Below, piece after piece: positions 1 through 4,987 of a stretch of DNA of 6,155 nt. Both the position numbers and the translations under genes were made by a program. The DNA is from Microcaldota archaeon (GTDB taxonomy: Archaea; Micrarchaeota; Micrarchaeia; Anstonellales; Bilamarchaeaceae), in the NCBI GenBank assembly GCA_021823425.1, contig JAKANX010000065.1, positions 1 to 6,155 of the forward strand, read 5' to 3'. The notes below the pieces were generated by a model that worked only from the letters and a program-made list of their open reading frames with translations, ran no database searches and was not told the DNA's origin. Each line of letters starts with the position of its first letter. Position 1 is the stretch's first letter.

Positions 1-1369
1 CGATCTCGTTGTCCGAGAACGCGGCGCTTGCGTTGGACATTTCTATTGAAAACACTGAATCGAGTATCGCGCCAGCGTACCTGCCCTCGGAATGGAGCTT
101 CTCCGCGTTCTCCAAATGCCAGACGACGTCCTGAGAAGAGGAATTGGCCGCCTGCTCCTGGGCCTGCGCGAGGTATTTGGCGCTCAGGTTTGCAAGCGAG
201 GATTCCGGGAACTGCGCTCCGCCTGATGGCGCGTTGTCCGCAATCAATTTGGCAATCCTGCACCAGCCGTCCGCGTACATCGCCTCGTGGTATGCGAGGT
301 ATTTCTCCTCCTTGAGGGTGTAATTGATGGAACTAAGATCTTCGAGCTTCTTTTCCGCCCATGAGCGCCTGAGCTCCTCGCCCGCGGCCCATTCGTAATT
401 GGAGGTCGTGAGCCGGGGCTGGGGAAGCGAAGCGAGGCAGGTGCGCGCGGAGGAAATGCGCGAGGCGACGTCAAGCGAATCCACGTTCGCTATGGTTTCG
501 GAATCAAGGTATGCGATGAACGCGTCGTTGGCAGCGGAGAAATAATATCCTTTTCCGATGAGGGTGCGCTCGTTCGCGTTGAGCTGCGAGAAATAAGCGT
601 CAAGCTTCTCGTCCTTTGCGAGCTGCGGGTCAATCCTCGCCGCGGAAGAGTTGAAAAGGGCCGTCATCCCGTCCGCGAGCGGCTTGAAAGAGGCGTCGCT
701 GGAGTATTTCGGAAGCGAATCATTGACCTGCTCCACCATGGGCGGGTTCTTCTCGCCGCTTATGTTCATCCCCAGTATCATGAATTTTGCGGCCTGGGTT
801 ATGTTCCTAGCCTCGTAAACGGTTATGCCGCCTTCCTCCTGCACGAGGCGAAGGAGTATGCGCTCGTAGAGCGTCTGCATAGGGGTTATGAAATACGCGA
901 GGCCGTTTTCCCGCGCGATTTTCGCCTTTTCGTAAAGGCCGCCGACCGGGCCTATCGTGCCGTCCGGGGAAATCGTTCCTGTGATTAGCGCGTCGCCGCG
1001 CATGGGCTTGTTCTCAATCGCGGATATTCCCATTAGGGTGATGGCCGCGCCGCCGCTCGGCCCGTCCAAATAGCCGCCCACCCTCGCTGGAAGGTATGCC
1101 TTGATTTTCACGTCGCACCTTCCCTGGTCCGCCTCGGTCACGTTGAACGCGTAGTCCACCGCGTCCGCGACCGATTCCTGCGTCGCGAGCCCGATTTTCG
1201 GGTTTATGCTCATGAATATGTCGCCAGTGCCGGGCGTGAGCTGCAATGTAACGTTAACCAAAACCCCGCCGCTGTCCACAACCGCGGGAAGGTAATGGGA
1301 TGCCGTTCCTTCGCAGGCTGCAAACGCCGCAAATGAAACCAATATGAGAATCGCGAGTATTTTTTTCAT
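1..1369 (-). CDS. Secreted Lon-domain (S16-type) serine protease, C-terminus off the left edge
   Basis: The reading frame stays open for 456 codons from ATG 1369 to the window edge, so the C-terminus is missing. Residues 1-18 form a signal peptide (MKK, hydrophobic core, AFAA) ending at Cys19; FAAC is a weak lipobox, so lipid anchoring is possible but uncertain. Residues about 30-200 are a Lon proteolytic domain: DGPSGGAA holds the probable catalytic Ser105, and GPVGGLYEKA holds Lys148. The Ser-Lys spacing of 43 equals that of E. coli Lon (Ser679/Lys722). There is no AAA+ domain, so the protein resembles archaeal stand-alone Lon-like proteases (COG1750 type) and would be ATP-independent. Residues 210-456 are mostly helical, perhaps TPR-like near 415-445. 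Ten N-glycosylation sequons support an extracytoplasmic location. The start overlaps the upstream stop (ATGA), with GGAAGGA 4 nt before it. The family call is confident; the substrate is unknown. Confidence 0.88.
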   Translation of the reverse strand, partial: MKKILAILILVSFAAFAACEGTASHYLPAVVDSGGVLVNVTLQLTPGTGDIFMSINPKIGLATQESVADAVDYAFNVTEADQGRCDVKIKAYLPARVGGYLDGPSGGAAITLMGISAIENKPMRGDALITGTISPDGTIGPVGGLYEKAKIARENGLAYFITPMQTLYERILLRLVQEEGGITVYEARNITQAAKFMILGMNISGEKNPPMVEQVNDSLPKYSSDASFKPLADGMTALFNSSAARIDPQLAKDEKLDAYFSQLNANERTLIGKGYYFSAANDAFIAYLDSETIANVDSLDVASRISSARTCLASLPQPRLTTSNYEWAAGEELRRSWAEKKLEDLSSINYTLKEEKYLAYHEAMYADGWCRIAKLIADNAPSGGAQFPESSLANLSAKYLAQAQEQAANSSSQDVVWHLENAEKLHSEGRYAGAILDSVFSIEMSNASAAFSDNEI

Positions 1370-2283
1370 ATTATCCTTCCTGTGCCGATAATCTTCGGCT
1401 TCCTTCCGGGATCCACGAGGAAAACCATGTCCCCGCTCTCGTAAGCGTAATTCTTCTCGCACGTTATTTCCACCCTCTCGCTTCCTCCAGCGGGAATGTC
1501 CGCGCTCAAGGTTGCCTCGGAATACTGCAATCCGACATAAACGAATATCTTCCGCTCCTTGCTTATCCCGTCCTTTATGAATGCGGGGCATTTCACCTGC
1601 GCGGTGAATTGCTTGCCTGAGCGCATCTCGTTTCCGAGCACATACCCTCGCTCTATCTTGTCCGCCTCCAGGCCCTTTATGTTTGCGCCCACGCGCGAGC
1701 CGTCGCTTATCTCTTCCACGTTCGCGTCGTGCAGCTGGAGCGATTTCACTTCCACCGGGGCGTTAATCGGGAACATCGTGAGCTTGTCGTGCACCTTAAT
1801 CGTCCCTGAGCTTATCGCGCCCAAGACAACAACCCCTATGCTCTTGAGGCTGAACACCTGATCGATATTGATTTTGACTTTCCCTTCCGTCCAATTGTTC
1901 TGCACTCCCAGAAGTTTCTCCCTCACCTTTATCGCGTCATCATCCAGAATTTCCCATTGGGCGAGCGGCGAGCCCTTTATGTAAGCCGCAATCGCGCCCG
2001 CGTCCCCGACTATCGCGCCCGGCTTTCCCGTGATGATGAGCGCTGCGAGCATTTCCCCCAATTCCTTGCTAGCCAAATCGGGCTTGAACAGGATGAAATC
2101 CGAAAGAGCCAGCCCGAAAATAAGGGGATGAATCTTTTCCGGGTAGAGGGTGGGCTCGATTAGCTCCACTGCAACGTCCCCCTGCTTGTAGGAGTATATG
2201 GTAATGTCCCCGGGTGCGCCCTTCTTGCCTATTTTCGCATTCATTTCCTTGTCTAAGAGAGATAAAACACGTATGCCTTTCAT
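1366..2283 (-). CDS. EF-Tu/SelB-like translation factor paralog with degenerate GTPase domain
   Basis: This 305-residue protein resembles the EF-Tu/SelB class in its second and third domains. Residues about 134-215 match a translation-factor domain 2 beta-barrel (VFSLKSIGVVVLGAISSGTI, then DGSRVGANIKGL and ERGYVLG). Residues 216-305 fit a domain 3 barrel. The N-terminal 1-125 has the size of a shortened G domain, but no GxxxxGK[ST] P-loop, DxxG or NKxD can be found; GKKGAPGDIT occupies the place where the P-loop would be expected. It is therefore probably an inactivated GTPase, of the kind seen as SelB-like paralogs in archaea, and may bind RNA or the ribosome without GTP hydrolysis. I prefer ATG 2283 to the TTG at 2295 because GGTGG lies 5 nt before the ATG. 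It is first in an operon with the secreted protease. Its role is unknown; the domain assignment is from motif memory. Confidence 0.75.
   Translation of the reverse strand: MKGIRVLSLLDKEMNAKIGKKGAPGDITIYSYKQGDVAVELIEPTLYPEKIHPLIFGLALSDFILFKPDLASKELGEMLAALIITGKPGAIVGDAGAIAAYIKGSPLAQWEILDDDAIKVREKLLGVQNNWTEGKVKINIDQVFSLKSIGVVVLGAISSGTIKVHDKLTMFPINAPVEVKSLQLHDANVEEISDGSRVGANIKGLEADKIERGYVLGNEMRSGKQFTAQVKCPAFIKDGISKERKIFVYVGLQYSEATLSADIPAGGSERVEITCEKNYAYESGDMVFLVDPGRKPKIIGTGRII
1374..1380 (-). promoter_or_regulatory. Ribosome binding site of the secreted protease
   Basis: GGAAGGA on the minus strand ends 4 nt before ATG 1369 and lies inside the last codons of the EF-like gene. Together with the ATGA stop/start overlap it fixes the protease start and suggests coupled translation. 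Confidence 0.6.
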
Positions 2284-2288
2284 AAAAA

Positions 2289-2293
2289 CCACC
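2289..2293 (-). promoter_or_regulatory. Ribosome binding site deciding the EF-like start
   Basis: GGTGG on the minus strand is separated by five T residues from ATG 2283. It matches the archaeal Shine-Dalgarno type and overlaps the alternative TTG start region at 2295, which makes that upstream start unlikely. Confidence 0.6.
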
Positions 2294-2324
2294 AAATATT
2301 TTCCAAGATAGAACTCTCAATCCT

Positions 2325-2334
2325 TTTATATAAA
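2325..2334. promoter_or_regulatory. Shared palindromic TATA box of a divergent promoter
   Basis: TTTATATAAA is its own reverse complement and is the only strong TATA element in the 72 bp between the divergent start codons. Its centre is 26.5 bp from the A of the csaA ATG (2356), so csaA would be leaderless. In the other direction, a start about 26 bp away falls near 2303 and gives the EF-like mRNA a leader of about 20 nt that carries GGTGG. A purine-rich flank (TAGATTAGA on the minus strand) looks like a better BRE for the minus direction. On the plus strand ATCTA is repeated at 2334-2343, between TATA and ATG, and could be an operator; that is speculation. Confidence 0.6.
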
Positions 2335-2355
2335 TCTAATCTAAATAGCTGATTT

Positions 2356-2688
2356 ATGGCATCAATAGATGATTTCCAGAAACTAGATATCCGCGTCGGA
2401 AGGATAATAGATGTGGAAGAGTTCCCCGAAGCCCGGAAACCCTCCTACAGATTGAAAATCGACTTCGGAAATGAAATCGGGATAAAGAAATCCTGCGCCC
2501 AGCTTCCGCTCATCTACAAAAAGGAGGAGCTTGTAGGCCGCCTCGTGCTCGGAGTGGTGAATTTCCCGCCCAGGCAGATTGGCCCTGCGACTTCCGAAGT
2601 CCTCACCCTCGGAGTTCCGGGCCCCGATGGGAATTGCATACTGATACATCCGGATAGGGAAGTGGAATTAGGGGGAAGGCTTTATTGA
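2356..2688 (+). CDS. csaA: CsaA-family tRNA-binding protein
   Basis: This complete 110-residue single-domain protein is a tRNA-binding OB-fold of the CsaA / MetRS C-terminal type. Family signatures appear in order: DIRVG at 11-15, PEARKPSYRL at 24-33, KIDFG at 34-38, GIKKSCAQL at 42-50 (usually KKSSAQI, so Ser is replaced by Cys47), NFPPRQIG at 69-76 and SEVLTLG at 80-86. The length is normal for the family. Bacterial CsaA is a dimer that binds tRNA and has been proposed as a secretion chaperone; the archaeal role is less clear. No aminoacyl-tRNA synthetase domain is attached. ATG 2356 has no Shine-Dalgarno sequence and lies where transcription should start from the TATA box at 2325-2334, so the mRNA is probably leaderless. 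The stop is TGA at 2686-2688. The family call is very secure. Confidence 0.95.
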   Translation: MASIDDFQKLDIRVGRIIDVEEFPEARKPSYRLKIDFGNEIGIKKSCAQLPLIYKKEELVGRLVLGVVNFPPRQIGPATSEVLTLGVPGPDGNCILIHPDREVELGGRLY

Positions 2689-2730
2689 AAAAAATTTGAA
2701 ATGCGCCCGCCGGGGAAAATGGATAACTGA

Positions 2731-2759
2731 CCGTTTCCGGTTTTCCGTTTTCGGTTCGG
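2731..2759 (+). terminator. Possible T-tract terminator / degenerate repeat after csaA
   Basis: A degenerate 7-8 bp motif of the form CGgTTTTC recurs about four times, giving T tracts at 2734-2736, 2741-2744 and 2748-2751 on the plus strand, 43-63 bp after the csaA stop. Archaeal RNA polymerase can terminate at U tracts, so this may end the csaA transcript. CGTTTCCG at 2732-2739 can also pair imperfectly with CGGAACG at 2757-2763. The tracts are short, hence the low confidence. Confidence 0.25.
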
Positions 2760-2796
2760 AACGCAAAACAGGGAACTGGGCCGCGGGCCAGAATTA

Positions 2797-2867
2797 TGCG
2801 ATCGCCGGGGTTTGAACCCGGGTCTTAAGCTTGGGAAGCTCAAATCCTACCACTAGACTACGATCGC
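2797..2867 (-). tRNA. tRNA-Gly, anticodon CCC
   Basis: This is a complete 71-nt cloverleaf read on the minus strand. The acceptor stem GCGATCG pairs perfectly with CGATCGC, and the discriminator is A73. The D arm is GTCT/GGAT around AGTGGTA. The anticodon stem TGAGC/GCTTA closes the loop TTCCCAA. The variable loop is AGAC. The T arm is CCGGG-TTCAAAC-CCCGG. The anticodon CCC (2833-2835) reads GGG glycine codons. No CCA is encoded (TAATT follows) and there is no intron. It lies antisense between csaA and the helicase gene and has its own promoter at -27. Its first 38 nucleotides are duplicated 165 bp upstream as a solitary half. Confidence 0.95.
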
Positions 2868-2888
2868 GCAAATATTTTCTTGTAGGCG

Positions 2889-2899
2889 TTATTTATTAA
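2889..2899 (-). promoter_or_regulatory. TATA box of the tRNA-Gly gene
   Basis: TTAATAAATAA on the minus strand is centred 27 bp upstream of G1 of the tRNA (2867), the standard archaeal distance. GAAAA, a reasonable BRE, lies just upstream. The tRNA would thus start at or next to its mature 5' end and not depend on transcription from the upstream half copy. Confidence 0.6.
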
Positions 2900-2953
2900 G
2901 CGTTTTCTTGCGTTTCGAAAGCGCCGCATCCTGCAAGGGGGTATCAAGGAAGA

Positions 2954-2991
2954 AGGGGGCGCGCATATGAGGGCATGATAAGGAGCCCCCT
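2954..2991. repeat. Inverted repeat / hairpin next to the tRNA half
   Basis: AGGGGGC at 2954-2960 and GCCCCCT at 2985-2991 form a perfect 7-bp inverted repeat around a 24-nt loop. On the minus strand its first arm begins only 4 nt after the end of the tRNA-Gly half (2996), and its second arm is followed by the pyrimidine-rich CTTCTTCCTT. It could be a terminator or stabilising hairpin of an RNA starting in the half, or an unrelated remnant. The rest of 2870-2995 shows only the tRNA promoter and no other gene. Confidence 0.5.
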
Positions 2992-2995
2992 GTCT

Positions 2996-3032
2996 TTGGG
3001 AAGCTCAAATCCTACCACTAGACTACGAGCGC
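2996..3032 (-). pseudogene. Solitary 5' half of tRNA-Gly(CCC)
   Basis: On the minus strand this repeats the intact tRNA-Gly from position 1 to position 38, with 36 of 37 bases identical; identity runs 2 bp further upstream, to 3034. The only difference is in the acceptor stem (GCGCTCG instead of GCGATCG, position 4). Similarity stops abruptly at A38, the 3' end of the anticodon loop, and no 3' half (T arm, acceptor strand CGAGCGC or CGATCGC) follows before the intact gene. By itself it cannot fold into a tRNA. It may be a relic of integration or recombination at the anticodon loop, a decayed tandem duplicate, or a 5' half gene of a split tRNA whose 3' half lies elsewhere. No TATA is seen at -27 of its 5' end; the AT-rich box at 3079-3090 could start an RNA about 26 nt upstream of it. 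Confidence 0.7.
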
Positions 3033-3078
3033 GCGTAGCGTAATATGAAAACAGCACTGGAATAGATGTGCGCAATCA

Positions 3079-3090
3079 TTTTTATTAATT
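3079..3090 (+). promoter_or_regulatory. TATA box of the helicase gene
   Basis: TTTTTATTAATT is centred about 28 bp before ATG 3113 and is preceded by GCAAT (3072-3076), a good BRE match for the plus direction. There is no Shine-Dalgarno sequence before the ATG, so the mRNA is probably leaderless or nearly so. The box could also fire leftward, toward the tRNA half. Confidence 0.55.
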
Positions 3091-3112
3091 AGGTTTGCGA
3101 TTTTTCATCCGT

Positions 3113-4966
3113 ATGCCTGAAATCCATTTCCGACACTCCAGAATACGCGACCACCAGAAGCAGATGGTGCATGACGTCTACGCTGCGCTGGAGGCTGGAA
3201 ACCACCTCTTGGCGCACGCGCCGTGCGGGATAGGCAAGACCGACGCCGCGCTCTCCCCCGCAATCACGTACGCGATGGAGCACGGGCTGGACGTGTTCTT
3301 CCTCACCCCGAAGATTTCCCAGCACAAGATAGCCGCGGAAGTCGTCAAGGGGGTCGCGGAAAAATACGGCCTCAGCCTTAGGGCAGTTGACATGATAGGG
3401 AGGAGGCACGCGTGCGCGCATCCCGCGTTGGCAGACTTGGACCAGGACACGTTCTACCAGACCTGCGAGCGCCTCAGGAGGGAGGAAAAATGCGGCTTCT
3501 ATTCAAATGCCAGGGGCAACACCAAGCTGGAGGAGGCAAAGGCCGAGCTGCTATTCAGGAAGATGCTGAACAACTACGGCGCAATAAAGGCCCACACGGA
3601 AGTCATCGCCGAGTCCGAGGAGGCGCACGCGTGCCCTTACGAGCTCATGATTAAGCTCGCCTCCAACTCTAAACTCATCATCGCGGATTATTTCCACATG
3701 ATTGCGCCGCAGATACGCACGCTGTTCCTCGCAAAGACCAAGAAGAAGATGGAGAATTCAATAGTGATAATAGACGAGGCGCACAACCTCCCCAAGAGGG
3801 TGCGGGACTACCTCTCGGTCTCGTTCAACAACCGCATGATTTCAAGGATGGAGTCGGAAATGAAATCAATGGGAGGCGACATGAAATTCGAAAAGGAGTT
3901 CTCGGGCTGGGCAAGGGGCGCGCTCAAGCAGGAGAGCGAGATGCTCGTTCCTACAGAGCACCTGAATTCGCCGCTCGCGTACTTTGCGATGAAACCAGAG
4001 GAGACCGCGGACTATTTCGAATCCGCGGGAGTGGGCTATATAGAAAAGACGAACAGGAAGAGCGCGCTGCTCAAATTCTCCAAGTTCCTGAGGGGCTGGT
4101 ACGAGAACACGCCGGGCTCGATACGCATACTCAAGGGAAAGGGCAATTTCTTCTCGGTTTCCAAAAGGTTCCTGGACCCAGCCGTCATCACTTCGGAATT
4201 GAACAAGGCGCACTCCGTAATCATGATGAGCGCGACGCTGCACCCGATGCACATGTACAGGGACGTGCTCGGGCTGGACGAGAAAAGGACGCTGATGAAG
4301 TCCTATCCGTCCCCTTTCCCCAAATCCAACAAGCTCAACCTAATCGTGGAAGGGACGACGACGAGGTATTCGCAAAGGAACGTGGAGGAGTTCAGGAAAA
4401 TCGCGGAGATGGCGGACAGGATACACAAATTCAAGAAAAGGACGGCAGTGTTTTTCCCCTCTTACAACGTGCTCAATTCCGTCCTTCCATTCATGAAAAG
4501 CACGCCGAAATTCGTGCAGGGAGAGAGGATGAGCCCGAGGGACGTGCACAAGCTCGCAAAGGACTTTTCCACCCAAGGAGGGATGCTAATAGGGGTGCAG
4601 GGCGGCTCGCTCTCCGAAGGATTGGATTTCGGGAACGGGGAAATAAAGACCGCGATAATCGTCGGAATAGCCTTGGAGGAAATGGGGCTGGAGGTAAAAT
4701 CGCTTATAGAGTATTATCAGGAGAAGTTCGGCAAGGGATGGGAATACGCGTACATATACCCCGCGGTCACTAGGGCGCTCCAGGCAGCGGGAAGGGCGAT
4801 AAGGAAGGAGGAGGACAGGGCTGCAATCGTTTACTTGGATGAACGCTTCAACTGGCAGAACTACAGGAAGCTTTTCCCGGCCGAGGAAAGGTATGCCGCA
4901 GTGGCAGCGCAGGACGTGGACGGGTACCTTGCGGAATTCTGGAAGGAGGACGGAAACCAATTATAA
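3113..4966 (+). CDS. XPD/Rad3-family (DinG-like) Fe-S DNA helicase
   Basis: This 617-residue superfamily 2 helicase is complete. Motif I is APCGIGKT at 36-43 (Cys replaces the usual Thr after Pro). Four cysteines, C101, C118, C127 and C174 (the last in ACPYE), have the order expected of the XPD 4Fe-4S domain. Motif II DEAH is at 221-224, after ADYFHMIAP. Residues about 230-365 fit the arch domain. MSAT is at 372-375, motif V SEGLDFGNGE at 501-510, and motif VI QAAGRAIRKEED at 557-568, followed by YLDERF. The family unwinds DNA 5'-3' and acts in repair; the length matches archaeal XPD. ATG 3113 is chosen over TTG 3095 because homology begins right after it and the TATA box is 28 bp upstream. 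The gene precedes rfcL by 21 bp. XPD versus a DinG-like paralog is not resolved. Confidence 0.93.
   Translation: MPEIHFRHSRIRDHQKQMVHDVYAALEAGNHLLAHAPCGIGKTDAALSPAITYAMEHGLDVFFLTPKISQHKIAAEVVKGVAEKYGLSLRAVDMIGRRHACAHPALADLDQDTFYQTCERLRREEKCGFYSNARGNTKLEEAKAELLFRKMLNNYGAIKAHTEVIAESEEAHACPYELMIKLASNSKLIIADYFHMIAPQIRTLFLAKTKKKMENSIVIIDEAHNLPKRVRDYLSVSFNNRMISRMESEMKSMGGDMKFEKEFSGWARGALKQESEMLVPTEHLNSPLAYFAMKPEETADYFESAGVGYIEKTNRKSALLKFSKFLRGWYENTPGSIRILKGKGNFFSVSKRFLDPAVITSELNKAHSVIMMSATLHPMHMYRDVLGLDEKRTLMKSYPSPFPKSNKLNLIVEGTTTRYSQRNVEEFRKIAEMADRIHKFKKRTAVFFPSYNVLNSVLPFMKSTPKFVQGERMSPRDVHKLAKDFSTQGGMLIGVQGGSLSEGLDFGNGEIKTAIIVGIALEEMGLEVKSLIEYYQEKFGKGWEYAYIYPAVTRALQAAGRAIRKEEDRAAIVYLDERFNWQNYRKLFPAEERYAAVAAQDVDGYLAEFWKEDGNQL
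4961..4966 (+). promoter_or_regulatory. Possible internal TATA box for rfcL
   Basis: TTATAA overlaps the helicase stop codon and is centred about 24.5 bp before ATG 4988. It could give rfcL its own leaderless transcript, as seems to happen for the other two plus-strand genes. The distance is slightly short, and cotranscription with the helicase gene is just as plausible. Confidence 0.35.
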
Positions 4967-4987
4967 GCTGCGCGCGGAATATCCCGC

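Noticed and set aside
2284..2295. A TTG start at 2295 for the EF-like gene
   Set aside because: It would place the GGTGG ribosome site inside the gene; ATG 2283 sits at the right distance from it.
2688..2694. T7 tract on the minus strand as the tRNA terminator
   Set aside because: It is about 100 bp beyond the tRNA end and overlaps the csaA stop codon; possible, but nothing links it to the tRNA.
2731..2759. CRISPR-like or true tandem repeat array
   Set aside because: The 7-8 bp units are degenerate, without spacers; it looks like low-complexity sequence.
2774..2796. GC-rich near-palindrome beside the tRNA 3' end as a terminator
   Set aside because: Only 4 bp pair in either register (CTGG/CCAG or GGCC/GGCC) and no T tract follows directly.
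2797..3032. An intron-containing tRNA using the 2996-3032 half as exon 1 and the 3' half of the intact gene as exon 2
   Set aside because: C4 of the half would mispair with U69, the intron would contain a complete second 5' half, and the intact tRNA has its own TATA at -27.
3023..3079. An 18-codon minus-strand ORF (ATG 3079 to TAG inside the tRNA half)
   Set aside because: It is too short, has no ribosome site, overlaps the promoter and the tRNA half, and shows no recognisable protein features.
3095..3112. A TTG start at 3095 for the helicase
   Set aside because: Only six residues are added, with no family similarity, and it is just about 10 bp from the TATA box.
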